Assembly: GCF_000301055.1 (NCBI RefSeq)
Contig: NZ_JH932302.1
Location: forward strand, 1-39,135
Origin: Falseniella ignava CCUG 37419
GTDB lineage: Bacteria > Bacillota > Bacilli > Lactobacillales > Aerococcaceae
DNA length: 39,135 bases
Direction: 5' to 3'
The notes beneath the pieces were generated by a model. That model was given only the letters and a program-made list of their open reading frames with translations, had not been told where the DNA came from and searched no databases. Shown piece by piece: positions 25,505 through 34,008 of this stretch (position 1 is its first letter; every line of letters starts with the position of its first letter). Made by a program: the position numbers and the translations under genes.

Positions 25505-25724
25505 TTCTACCTACCTCCTCGTTTAATTTTTTGAGTAGATGCTCCCCATCTGTGTCGGTTATTTCTTTAAACCACTCGGATAAGAAAAACTTCTGGCATG
25601 AGATGAAATATCGATGAGCTGCCTCACTCTGTGGATTGCACTTCAATCTTTTACATGCTTTCCGGTAATCTTTGACGGCTTGCAAAATGATCGCATGGGC
25701 TAATCGTTCGTATGGATTATCCAT
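25494..25724 (-). CDS. Conserved small phage protein of the replication operon
   Basis: A 76-aa protein starting MDNPYERLAHAIILQAV, followed by 'DYRKACKRLKCNP' and 'FFLSEWFKEITDTDGEHLL'. Proteins with this pattern are common in Bacillota prophages just before the DUF1492-type regulator. No function is known to me. The ATG chosen has GGAGGTGAGTTG before it and touches the helicase stop; a TTG one codon earlier is also possible. It is mostly helical with no membrane segment. Confidence 0.8.
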   Translation of the reverse strand: MDNPYERLAHAIILQAVKDYRKACKRLKCNPQSEAAHRYFISCQKFFLSEWFKEITDTDGEHLLKKLNEEVGRIDS

Positions 25725-27073
25725 CAACTCACCTCCAGGTCTGCTTTTACAGCATTAATCAAAGCATTTTGACTTTGGCTCTTATTTTCTAAAGCTTTCA
25801 AGACATATTCATCTAAAGTGTTTTTGGTCACGATGTGATGAACGACTACACTCTCACTTTGTCCTTGTCGGTAAAGTCTAGCATTGGTTTGTTCATATAG
25901 TTCTAGAGACCAAGTTAAAGTAAACCAAACAATCGTAGAACCACCACTTTGAAGATTCAATCCATGACCTGCACTTGCAGGGTGGATAACTGCTACTGGA
26001 ATCTCACCTTGATTCCAATCTCGAAAGTCTTGTCTGCTTTTAAGTTCTCGCACCTCAAAGCGTTCTTTAATCCTTTCAAGATCATGTTTAAACCAGTACA
26101 CTACCAAAAGTGGTTTACCATTTGCTCCCTCAATTAAATCCTCCAGAGCATCTAACTTCCTGTCGTGAAGATGTATTGATTGTTGCTCTTCCCCATATAC
26201 ATTACCGCTCGCCATCTGAAGTAATTTTCCAGATAGAACTGCTGCATTCACTGCATCAATTTCTTTATCACCTAATGTTACCAACATATCTTTTTTGAGT
26301 TGATCATAAATTGCTTGTTCCTTAGCTGAAAGTTCAACCGGTACTTTATTCATAATTAGTTCTGGCATTTCTAGGTAATCTTCTGCTTTCATGGAAACGG
26401 TGATGTCACTAATCTTGTCGTAGATGGCTTCTTCTCCTCCCGGTTTTAACTTGTAAGAATAAATGATCATCCCATTTCGCTTATCGGGATTAAAGTATGT
26501 TTGTCGGTAATGACTGATAAAACGTCCCAGTCGCTCACCTTTATCTAAGATACGAAACGGTGCCCATAAATCCATCAAACCATTACTTGAAGGAGTTCCT
26601 GTTAGACCAACGATTCGTTTAATATAAGGTCTAACTTGGATGAGAGCTTTAAACCGTTTAGCCGTATGAGATTTGAAACTAGATAACTCATCAATCACAA
26701 CCATGTCAAAATCAAAAGGTATATTCGATTTATTCACTAACCAATCAATATTCTCCCGGTTAATAAAATATATATCAGCTTTTTCTTTTAATGCTTGGGT
26801 GCGTTCTTTGACACTCCCGATGACGGTTGAATATCGGAGTAATTTTAGATGTTCCCATTTGTCACACTCATCTGGCCAAGTATCTCTTGCTACTCGAATA
26901 GGGGCAATGATTAAGACCTTCTTCACTTCAAATGAATTAAACATCAAGTTATGAATAGCTGATAAGGTAATCACCGTCTTACCTAAACCCATCTGAAGAA
27001 ATAGCGCACTTACCTCATGGACTTCAATGTAATCAATCATGGTTGCTTGATAAGGATAAGGTTTAAACTCCAC
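25724..27073 (-). CDS. SNF2-type DEAD/DEAH-box helicase
   Basis: A 449-aa superfamily 2 ATPase of the SNF2 type. Walker A is 'MGLGKTVITLSA' (28-39), DELS replaces DEAH (128-131), 'GLTGTPSSNGLMDLW' is motif III, and 'NARLYRQGQ' near the C-terminus is the SNF2 motif VI. It should move along duplex DNA, remodelling proteins or aiding replication. In this prophage group it regularly pairs with the VRR-NUC gene, which overlaps it by 11 bases, suggesting a joint role in DNA processing. Length is typical of the phage version. Confidence 0.94.
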   Translation of the reverse strand: MEFKPYPYQATMIDYIEVHEVSALFLQMGLGKTVITLSAIHNLMFNSFEVKKVLIIAPIRVARDTWPDECDKWEHLKLLRYSTVIGSVKERTQALKEKADIYFINRENIDWLVNKSNIPFDFDMVVIDELSSFKSHTAKRFKALIQVRPYIKRIVGLTGTPSSNGLMDLWAPFRILDKGERLGRFISHYRQTYFNPDKRNGMIIYSYKLKPGGEEAIYDKISDITVSMKAEDYLEMPELIMNKVPVELSAKEQAIYDQLKKDMLVTLGDKEIDAVNAAVLSGKLLQMASGNVYGEEQQSIHLHDRKLDALEDLIEGANGKPLLVVYWFKHDLERIKERFEVRELKSRQDFRDWNQGEIPVAVIHPASAGHGLNLQSGGSTIVWFTLTWSLELYEQTNARLYRQGQSESVVVHHIVTKNTLDEYVLKALENKSQSQNALINAVKADLEVS

Positions 27074-27359
27074 TTGATGTCACCTCCTCAATAATAGGTA
27101 CAATTTGAGTGAGGTCGTCTAGCATATAGCACAAGAAACCTAACTGCATTAATTGCTTGATTCGCTTCACTTGAATGGGACGAAGTTTTTCACCTGGGCG
27201 CTTTACTTCTACAAAGGCACACTTGCCTCCCGGTAATAAGACTAAACGATCCGGTAAACCTGTTAGGCTGATAGAATTAAGTTTTAGGCATAAACCTTGA
27301 TGTGCTTTGACTGTTTTGACTAATTGTTCCTCAATGTATCTTTCTGTAATTTTTTGCAT
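27063..27359 (-). CDS. VRR-NUC domain nuclease
   Basis: A 98-aa PD-(D/E)XK-type nuclease of the VRR-NUC family. The core is Glu in the N-terminal helix (RYIEEQLVK), then 'GLPDRLVLLPGGKCAFVEVK' holding D and E-V-K, then 'RPIQVKRIKQL' as the last helix. Phage VRR-NUC proteins may act as Holliday-junction or flap nucleases. It is translated with the SNF2 gene (overlap 11 bases). GAGGAGATAAA precedes the ATG. All catalytic residues are present. Confidence 0.93.
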   Translation of the reverse strand: MQKITERYIEEQLVKTVKAHQGLCLKLNSISLTGLPDRLVLLPGGKCAFVEVKRPGEKLRPIQVKRIKQLMQLGFLCYMLDDLTQIVPIIEEVTSSGV

Positions 27360-27395
27360 TTTATCTCCTCAATGATAAATGTTGATTTAATCGCA

Positions 27396-27499
27396 TTTGT
27401 GTAGGTCTAGGAGGTCATATATATAACTTTTATATATGTGTTTTTATTTTTAATCTATATAGAAAAGTTTAGTATATAGCATACATAACCTACACAAAC
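27396..27499. other. AT-rich dyad region; candidate replication origin
   Basis: A 104-base non-coding stretch between the primase-helicase and VRR-NUC genes. It is bounded by a perfect 11-base inverted repeat (tttgtgtaggt at 27396-27406 and acctacacaaa at 27489-27499). Inside are smaller dyads: catatata/tatatatg near 27415-27440 and ctatatag/tatatag near 27460-27478. It lies next to the primase-helicase gene and is very AT-rich, as expected of an origin. An mRNA hairpin or a terminator of the primase-helicase transcript is the alternative. Confidence 0.45.
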
Positions 27500-27506
27500 C
27501 TTGATA

Positions 27507-29735
27507 TTATGCGAATTCTGATTTAAGTTTCAATCCTTGAATGTAATTGCCATCTGAATGACGTCGACGAACAAACCCTTCGGAAGAAAGTGCAGCATAA
27601 AAATCAGTTGTACTACGAGTGTATTCTCCTGTTCTAAAGCAAAAGGCTCGATATTCTTCATACAATTGACCCGATCTTTCTTCATACGAATTATCTAATT
27701 CACAACATTCCGCGAAGAATTGGCCCAACCAATCGTTACTTTCTTTATATTCTTCAATGGCATCCTTCACCTTTTGAGGTAATGGAATTTTGAAGTCAGA
27801 AGCAATTACTTTTTGTGCTCCTTCAATCATCCAAGACAAAATTGCACCACCTGCTTCTTGATAGAGATGGTCGGAATAGTTTTTCACATCACCTTGGCCT
27901 TCAATTTTCGCTTCAAAAGGAATGACAATTAATCGTCTCCAGGTCCCTCGATCAATGGCTCCCACCTTTGGTAGATGGTTTGTATAGAGCACTAAAGTAT
28001 GACTCGGGATAAAACTAAAAGGCGACTTATATTTCTTCTCAGCAAAGATTTCATCTGTCGAACAAAGTTGCTTAACAATGGAAGTATTAAGTCGCATCCC
28101 CTCTTGAAGTTCTGCAGAGATTAAAAGTCGTTTCCCCTTAGCTTCTGCAAGCTCTGGTTTGACGTTGCGACGGTTATTAACGGTTAGAACATCCGCAGAT
28201 AAATTACCGCCATAGCTACCCAGGATACGTGAAATGGTATTCCAAAAGGTAGATTTCCCATTACGACCATCACCATAGGCGATAATTAAAGCTTCAACAT
28301 AGACTTTTCCAATAATAGACAAACCAACAATTTGTTGGACATAATCAATCAGTTCTTGGTCATTCACAAAAAAGGTATTTAATGCGTCCAACCACATATC
28401 CATATTCTCTTGACTCACATCCACAGTTGTTTGCTTAGTAATATAATCTTCAAAATCATGTTCATGAACTTCTCCAGTCTTTAAATTAATCGTGTGACTC
28501 GGAGTATTTAATAGGAATTCATCAATATCTAAATCCGAATGACTAATTTCTAACATCGATTGAGCCTGACGTAACGACGCATTAATGGCACGATCATCGC
28601 GACGTTTAATGGCATACTTTTGATAAATTTGAGCGGCTAATAAATTCTGATAAGAGATTCGTTGCGGCTTTGAAAAGACATCTAGGGCTTTCTTCTCACC
28701 TACACTTTCAATCAGAGCTAACCCACCATTTTGTTCAAGTTGATTAGTAAAGACCATAATCTGTTCTTCAGCTTCCTCCAATTGACGAAAAGTAAGTTCT
28801 TGGGCTACACCAAGCGACTTTGGTTTTGATTCTTCCCAATAACTACCGTTATAAGTAAGGTAGTCAGTAGCCGGTGAATAACGTAATTTACCTTGATACT
28901 CTTCAGCCAGAACTGTTGCTTGACCAACATCTGAAAAATCAGTTGGTTTCAGTGTTAAATCTGGTTTAAATTGTTCCGGTGGAATATAGTCCGGTGATTG
29001 AGACACACGCTTCCCGAACTTTAAAGCAGACTGCCAAATTTTCTCTAATTCCTCATCTGGTAAAGGTGGTGAACATAATTCCGCTTTTTGGTTAAACAAG
29101 TCACGAGCTTCCTCGGTATTCCCTAAACGAATGAGAATCCTACCTGCATACTGACTCATCGTGTTATTACGTCCACCTTCTAAAATTAAATCCTGTTCGC
29201 TATCCCAAGCTTCAAATGAATCCATAAGAATATCTGTGATATATTTATCTCCACGCATAAACTCAACTTGAGGATTTTCTACTCCAAAAATCAATCGTGC
29301 ACTATCCATCGCATTGACATCAAAATAAGGAAAGTAGTTCCGAATCGCTTCTTTGGTCTGACGGTAGGCATCCGCATCATGAATTTTAGCTATTGGAAAA
29401 TAAACATGAAGCCTTGGCCTTGGTGACTTACTTTCTTTTTGTTTCCAATGATTTCGACTGGATACCATGGCACATTTGACTCCTTGAAAGACTAACTTCA
29501 CATCCTCAACATCCATCCAATCAGCCGCATCATCCGAATGATCATTATCTAAGTCCATAACAATCACATCCGAAGACATGAAGTTTGCATTAGCTCGGTG
29601 ATTATTTTCGTATTGTGCAGTGACATGATCGTACTGCATAGCTTCAATAAAACTAGCCTCATTATTAGCTTCTACTCGATTGGGGAAGATGAAACTATTG
29701 GCCTTTTCTCTAGTATTACTGGTATATAAAATCAT
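27507..29735 (-). CDS. Primase-helicase (AEP primase with D5-type SF3 helicase)
   Basis: A 742-aa replication protein. The N-terminal archaeo-eukaryotic-type primase has a DLD triad (61-63) in 'VIVMDLDNDHSDDA' and a later 'RPRLHVYFP'. A primase C-terminal-type region follows. The SF3 helicase domain has Walker A 'GDGRNGKST' (488-496) and a Walker B-like 'RLLISAELQE'. A winged-helix-like C-terminus completes it. It should prime and unwind phage DNA. The start was set at the ATG with AGGAGGTTAACA upstream, 17 codons inside the longest frame. It follows the DNA polymerase stop by 10 bases. Confidence 0.93.
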   Translation of the reverse strand: MILYTSNTREKANSFIFPNRVEANNEASFIEAMQYDHVTAQYENNHRANANFMSSDVIVMDLDNDHSDDAADWMDVEDVKLVFQGVKCAMVSSRNHWKQKESKSPRPRLHVYFPIAKIHDADAYRQTKEAIRNYFPYFDVNAMDSARLIFGVENPQVEFMRGDKYITDILMDSFEAWDSEQDLILEGGRNNTMSQYAGRILIRLGNTEEARDLFNQKAELCSPPLPDEELEKIWQSALKFGKRVSQSPDYIPPEQFKPDLTLKPTDFSDVGQATVLAEEYQGKLRYSPATDYLTYNGSYWEESKPKSLGVAQELTFRQLEEAEEQIMVFTNQLEQNGGLALIESVGEKKALDVFSKPQRISYQNLLAAQIYQKYAIKRRDDRAINASLRQAQSMLEISHSDLDIDEFLLNTPSHTINLKTGEVHEHDFEDYITKQTTVDVSQENMDMWLDALNTFFVNDQELIDYVQQIVGLSIIGKVYVEALIIAYGDGRNGKSTFWNTISRILGSYGGNLSADVLTVNNRRNVKPELAEAKGKRLLISAELQEGMRLNTSIVKQLCSTDEIFAEKKYKSPFSFIPSHTLVLYTNHLPKVGAIDRGTWRRLIVIPFEAKIEGQGDVKNYSDHLYQEAGGAILSWMIEGAQKVIASDFKIPLPQKVKDAIEEYKESNDWLGQFFAECCELDNSYEERSGQLYEEYRAFCFRTGEYTRSTTDFYAALSSEGFVRRRHSDGNYIQGLKLKSEFA

Positions 29736-29745
29736 TGTTAACCTC

Positions 29746-31689
29746 CTAATCTTTTTGATAAAAGAAACACTCAAATCCATCAGCATCTAAGGGGAGTCCC
29801 TGAGCCCATTGAGGTTGTTTGCTTAAAATAGTATTGACTTCTTCGACACTGGATTGACCGATGGGCACTTCTAGAACGACTTCATCGTGAACATGCATGA
29901 CGATTCGAAACCCTTTTTGAGTGAGTCGTTGCATAGCTTCGGCTAAGATATCTCTAGCAATCGCTTGAACCACATTCTCAACAAACTTCCCTCCATAGCT
30001 TTCAATTCGTTCCCACTTATTCCCCAGCACAATTCTTTCATAAGTGATAGACTCTCCTCCAAAACGGTTAGTACCTATCTTGGGTTTTGGGTAGGCTAAT
30101 CGTCTACCACTAGGCAACTTGATAAAAAGCATCCCTTTCTCATAAGACAAAACAAGGGATTTTAAGTAATGAGTTTGCCTAGATTTAATGACTTGTTTAA
30201 CCGATGCATCCATATCCCACCAAAATTGTACGATACGAGAATTAGCATTGCGCCAGGAGTCCACAATACCTTGGAGTTCCTGTTCTTCAATCCCCATCTC
30301 TAAGGCACCCATGGCTTTTAAAGCTCCTACTGAGCCTTGATAGCCACAAGCTAATTCAGATATCTTTCCTTTTTGTCTTAGATGACCATTGAGCCCATTC
30401 TTCTCCACAGGAATACCAAACATCTGGGAGGCAGACTGGCAATAAATATCCGCTCCCACTTTAAAAGCTTTGAGTCGCCAAGTCTCATGTGCTAACCAAG
30501 CTAAAACTCGAGCTTCAATCGCAGAAAAGTCGGATACAATAAAACGATGGTCTTTTTTGGGTATAAAAGCCGTTCGGATTAACTGGGATAACACATCTGA
30601 GGGACTATCATAAACTAACTCTAAATCTTCAAAACGACCCTCTTTGACCAGATCTCGGGCCAATTCCAGATTAGGTAGATTATTCCTTCTCAGGTTTTGA
30701 ACTTGAATCAATCGTCCAGAATATCTTCCAGTCCGATTAGCGCCATAGAATTGAAGTAACCCTCTGGCTCTTTGATCTTTACCCATGACACTTTCCATCG
30801 CATGATATTTCTTCACACTGGACTTTGAAAGTTCCTGGCGTAATTCCAATACTTCTTTTATGATGCCTTTCGCTTCTATTAAAGCTTGTTCAACTTCTTG
30901 TTTTGCGAGTGACTCAATATGTAGTCCTTGATTGTTAAGCCACTCTTTGAGTTGAGTGGGTGAGTTTGGATTATCTAGCCCGGTTAGATTAATTGAGCGT
31001 TCCATATTTTCATGACGTAACTGTTCATCAAATTGAATAGCTTGCTGTACTAAGATAGGGTCTAATTCAATTCCAGTATCATTAATCTGCTGATCAATGT
31101 GATAGTGTTCCCACTCAAATTCAGGCATTGGAAAATGGGATAATCTTTTTTGAATCGCCATTTCCGTTTCAACGTCCTGTTTGTTATACTCAATAAATTC
31201 TCGCCATTTGATTCGATCATGTTGGGGTAAGTTACGAGTACATTGACCGTTAGCCTGGGTTGGTTTACAAGGAACTGAAAAATAACGAATCAAAGCCTTT
31301 CCTTCTGACTTCTTTTGTTGGTCAGTTCCTAATACCTGAGCAACTTTCTCAAGAGACAAGGGTAAACCTAAATAAGCCGACCACACCATCGTGCAATACC
31401 AAGACTCAGGCGATAGAACTTCACCTAAATAACGCGACAAACACACCCGTTCAAAATTGGCATTAAAAGCCCATTTCTTCACTTGGTCATTCAAAAGTGC
31501 TTGAATAATTTCGTTAGGTATGGACTCTCCTTGAGCTATATCCACTACATGAACTGGACCCTTATTCACTGAATAAGCGAAAAGGAGGACTTCAAAGTCC
31601 CCACTCTCCGCATACTTATAAACACCTGCTTTGGATAAATCCACCGAGGAATAGGTTTCAATATCAATATTTAAGTTGATGATGTCCAT
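29746..31689 (-). CDS. Family A DNA polymerase with 3'-5' exonuclease-like domain
   Basis: A 647-aa DNA polymerase I-type enzyme. An exonuclease-like start has IDIET with Asp9 and Glu11. The polymerase motifs are A 'DFSAIEARVLAWLA', B with 'GKISELACGYQG', and C 'HVHDEV' (599-604, Asp602 catalytic). It should replicate the phage genome. The 647-aa phage form is typical and lacks a 5'-nuclease domain. It overlaps the preceding micro-ORF by 26 bases and is 10 bases from the primase-helicase gene. GGGAG lies about 10 bases before the ATG. Confidence 0.95.
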   Translation of the reverse strand: MDIINLNIDIETYSSVDLSKAGVYKYAESGDFEVLLFAYSVNKGPVHVVDIAQGESIPNEIIQALLNDQVKKWAFNANFERVCLSRYLGEVLSPESWYCTMVWSAYLGLPLSLEKVAQVLGTDQQKKSEGKALIRYFSVPCKPTQANGQCTRNLPQHDRIKWREFIEYNKQDVETEMAIQKRLSHFPMPEFEWEHYHIDQQINDTGIELDPILVQQAIQFDEQLRHENMERSINLTGLDNPNSPTQLKEWLNNQGLHIESLAKQEVEQALIEAKGIIKEVLELRQELSKSSVKKYHAMESVMGKDQRARGLLQFYGANRTGRYSGRLIQVQNLRRNNLPNLELARDLVKEGRFEDLELVYDSPSDVLSQLIRTAFIPKKDHRFIVSDFSAIEARVLAWLAHETWRLKAFKVGADIYCQSASQMFGIPVEKNGLNGHLRQKGKISELACGYQGSVGALKAMGALEMGIEEQELQGIVDSWRNANSRIVQFWWDMDASVKQVIKSRQTHYLKSLVLSYEKGMLFIKLPSGRRLAYPKPKIGTNRFGGESITYERIVLGNKWERIESYGGKFVENVVQAIARDILAEAMQRLTQKGFRIVMHVHDEVVLEVPIGQSSVEEVNTILSKQPQWAQGLPLDADGFECFFYQKD

Positions 31690-31801
31690 CCTTATCTAAC
31701 TCCCTCAACTTAATCTTTACATGTACGTAAGTAGCAACTCCTTCTCGGATGAGCCAATTAAGGCCCAATCCGATGAAGAAGATATCAAATAATATTTCCA
31801 T
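31664..31801 (-). CDS. 45-aa hydrophobic small protein
   Basis: A 45-aa protein (MEILFDIFFIGLGLNWLI, then REGVATYVHVKIKL, then a charged tail). The first 19 residues form one hydrophobic, probably membrane-inserted helix. Its ribosome site AAGGGATAAGTAA is good and overlaps the previous gene's stop. It extends 26 bases into the polymerase gene. No family was recognised. It pairs with the 39-aa protein next to it. Confidence 0.55.
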   Translation of the reverse strand: MEILFDIFFIGLGLNWLIREGVATYVHVKIKLRELDKDGHHQLKY

Positions 31802-31921
31802 TTACTTATCCCTTCGCATTTTGTGATGTAACCAATAGAATAGTTGACCTAACCAAGAACCAATTTGCCAGGATCCGGCCATACATAGAAACATATTGAA
31901 CACGATATCAATATTTTCCAT
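31802..31921 (-). CDS. 39-aa hydrophobic small protein
   Basis: A 39-aa protein (MENIDIVFNMFLCMAG, then SWQIGSWLGQLFYWLHH, then KMRRDK). It is mostly hydrophobic and Trp-rich with a basic end, fitting a single short membrane helix. GGAGGGAACAGT gives a strong ribosome site. Its stop abuts the start of the 45-aa protein (TAAATG). Function is unknown; the paired micro-ORFs may be small membrane regulators. Confidence 0.55.
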   Translation of the reverse strand: MENIDIVFNMFLCMAGSWQIGSWLGQLFYWLHHKMRRDK

Positions 31922-31932
31922 ACTGTTCCCTC

Positions 31933-32478
31933 CTAAGCTAAGAAGTCATCATCAACAGCATCAAAGTCTGAAGCTGCAGAAGTACGACCACCTAAAGGAT
32001 CTCCATCACGCAGTTTTTGGATATTTCCCAAACCGACAGCCACTCCTCGATTACCATTAACGTTATAGGCATAGAAATTAAGCGATACGCGGGCATAAAC
32101 ACCTGAATAAACTTCTGAGCGATCTAAAATCGGTTGAACTGATTGATCAACAATCTGTGGTGGTTGAACTGAATTCGCATTAACAAAGTAAGCATCTTTA
32201 TATGCATCATCATCACGCTCCACATCACCGTCACGTAATGGTAACTTCAGTGCTGCTTTATTTGGCTTCTTACCTCCAAACTTGCCTAGCCCTGCTTCAA
32301 TGGCCGCATCAATTGCAGCTTCAATCTTTTCAATCGTTTCTGTATCTGACTTGGGAATAATTAGTGATACAGAATACTTATCCTTACCACCGTTCATTCC
32401 CGGACGGGGTTCCCATACATTTGCATAAGATAAACGAACTTCACCGGTTACTACTTTTGTTGAATTAATCATTGCCAT
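31933..32478 (-). CDS. DUF2815 protein, likely single-strand DNA-binding
   Basis: A 181-aa protein of the DUF2815 family, with 'VRLSYANVWEPRPGMNGG' and 'KYSVSLIIPKSD' near the start and 'YSGVYARVSLNFYAYN' further on. It is thought to be an OB-fold single-strand-binding-type protein. The extreme C-terminus is acidic (DFDAVDDDFLA), like the protein-contact tail of SSB. It lies next to the DUF2800 nuclease (overlap 14 bases) and polymerase, fitting a replication or recombination role. GGAGAAAAAAATT precedes the ATG. The binding activity is inference. Confidence 0.85.
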   Translation of the reverse strand: MAMINSTKVVTGEVRLSYANVWEPRPGMNGGKDKYSVSLIIPKSDTETIEKIEAAIDAAIEAGLGKFGGKKPNKAALKLPLRDGDVERDDDAYKDAYFVNANSVQPPQIVDQSVQPILDRSEVYSGVYARVSLNFYAYNVNGNRGVAVGLGNIQKLRDGDPLGGRTSAASDFDAVDDDFLA

Positions 32479-33613
32479 AATTTTTTTCTCCTTTTTCTAC
32501 ATTAAAATCTTCATTAACATCATGTTTTACAATTTCTGGACGACCATCTGACTCAGGTACTAAAGTTGGCTGCCCAGATGGCTTGGTGATCAAATCACCG
32601 AATACTTCTTTAAACTGTTCTTTACCTAATTTTGACTCTAACTTTGTGAGTGGAAGTAAAGTCTCTTGATAGATTCCTTCAATACCTTTTTCCTCTGCAC
32701 GTTGTTCGATAAGTGCTGGATTGACATACTTGCGACTAGAGCGCCCTTCAACCAACTTGAAGCCAGGATAATCTTTTCCATATTCTACTGCTTGCTTTTG
32801 AGCGTACTCTTTCACATCTTTGACCCACTTCAGAAGGTCATCGACGTGAGATAATACTTCAGCCATTTCTTCATCATTTAGCAAGTGAGCTTCTTTTAAC
32901 TCATACTTACGTAATTCCAAATGATGCTTCGCTCGGTCTTTTGAAATGGCCTTGATTTTCGTCATCGCTAACCAATCACCATACTCAAGCGACCCTTCAC
33001 CTTTTGCGGCTTGCATCGCTTTAACCTTCAATTCACCGTTTGCCCATTCTAAAATGGGATCAACATCCATGGTCCAAGTAGACACATTTCCAATACGCGG
33101 TTGGTAGATAGTCATACGAACTTCTTCGATGTCATAGATGCTTTCTACTAACTCGAGAGCACCGAGGGCATATAACAATAGTTGTGTGTTATTCTCAGGA
33201 TTGACGTAGTACTTACCGTACTTGAAGTCAATAATATGAAGGATGTTATTAGAAATGAGGACCGCATCCCCAGTTCCAAACCCTTCTGGCACATAACGTG
33301 AGAAGTCTAAACGTTGTTCGATAAACAACAGTGTATTCTCTCCTAAAGATTCTTTATGCTCGACCACAAAGTTGGCGTAGTCCTGACAATATCGTTCCAT
33401 TTCATCGTCATGGTAGATGGAACCTTCTAGTGATGAATCTTGGCCAAGTTTCAATTTTAGGAAATGCTCTGCCATCGCATGGGCAGCGGTTCCTTGCTCA
33501 GCCGCTTCCGATGATTCTTCTGTCACCATCGCTTCGAGAAGAGCAATCGGAGCATGCTTTAGCCACCGATGAGAGCTTGATGCAGATAGCAACGCATGTT
33601 TCTTATTGGTCAT
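32465..33613 (-). CDS. DUF2800 protein, PD-(D/E)XK nuclease-like
   Basis: A 382-aa DUF2800 protein. The start (LLSASSSHRWLKHAP) and the core 'FGTGDAVL', 'HIIDFKYGK' and 'NTQLLLYALGALEL' show a RecB/Cas4-like PD-(D/E)XK fold with D-x-K and the Q motif. It probably trims or resects DNA ends for recombination or replication. It overlaps DUF2815 by 14 bases and the small gene upstream by 11. Length is typical. Confidence 0.9.
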   Translation of the reverse strand: MTNKKHALLSASSSHRWLKHAPIALLEAMVTEESSEAAEQGTAAHAMAEHFLKLKLGQDSSLEGSIYHDDEMERYCQDYANFVVEHKESLGENTLLFIEQRLDFSRYVPEGFGTGDAVLISNNILHIIDFKYGKYYVNPENNTQLLLYALGALELVESIYDIEEVRMTIYQPRIGNVSTWTMDVDPILEWANGELKVKAMQAAKGEGSLEYGDWLAMTKIKAISKDRAKHHLELRKYELKEAHLLNDEEMAEVLSHVDDLLKWVKDVKEYAQKQAVEYGKDYPGFKLVEGRSSRKYVNPALIEQRAEEKGIEGIYQETLLPLTKLESKLGKEQFKEVFGDLITKPSGQPTLVPESDGRPEIVKHDVNEDFNVEKGEKNYGND

Positions 33614-33902
33614 CTGCTAATTCCTCCACTGCTTTCCACAAATCTGGATAGACCTTAGGATCCAGCTCACTTAATTTACTGCTACCAAATTGTTGAATGA
33701 GCGAGCGGATTTCAGAAGTAAATCCATCTCTTGACTTCTCTGCTAAGAACATTTGAATCGCTTCAAAGGAAACTGGATGAATTTCTTCTTCGACATCTTC
33801 AACGGGGTCATCATTATTCATAGAACTTAATAGTACGTTGAGACTGTCTACTAAATTCTGTGCATCTTCTTGAACCTGTAGGTACATTTTCATTCTCGAC
33901 AT
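33603..33902 (-). CDS. Small phage protein with 'rrp5'-type C-terminal domain
   Basis: A 99-aa protein. The N-terminal half is helical and rich in charged residues (MSRMKMYLQVQEDAQNLVD). The C-terminal half 'EAIQMFLAEKSRDGFTSEI' plus 'SSKLSELDPKVYPDLWKAVEEL' is the conserved module that databases often misname 'rRNA biogenesis protein rrp5' in streptococcal and related prophages. Nothing in it supports an rRNA role. The start is well marked by AAAGGAGATAAAT. It is overlapped by the end of the next upstream gene and by the start of DUF2800. Confidence 0.75.
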   Translation of the reverse strand: MSRMKMYLQVQEDAQNLVDSLNVLLSSMNNDDPVEDVEEEIHPVSFEAIQMFLAEKSRDGFTSEIRSLIQQFGSSKLSELDPKVYPDLWKAVEELADDQ

Positions 33903-34008
33903 ATTTATCTCCTTTACTGTTTGACATGACTTGACGGGCGAGCTTCTTCGTTACAATTGAAATAGCCATCAAGCTGTTTGCTATTTCTTCATTGGTCGTT
34001 TGTTCCAA
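33814..34008 (-). CDS. Small early-operon protein, TTG start, out-of-frame overlap
   Basis: A 64-aa frame starting at TTG with AAGGAGG eight bases upstream. The first 35 residues (EEIANSLMAISIVTKKLARQVM) look like short helical proteins seen in the same place in related prophages. The last 30 residues run out of frame over the start of the 33603-33902 gene, where the sequence is Ser/Arg-rich and not protein-like. The true product may be shorter if a stop was lost. Function is unknown. Confidence 0.6.
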   Translation of the reverse strand: MEQTTNEEIANSLMAISIVTKKLARQVMSNSKGDKYVENENVPTGSRRCTEFSRQSQRTIKFYE

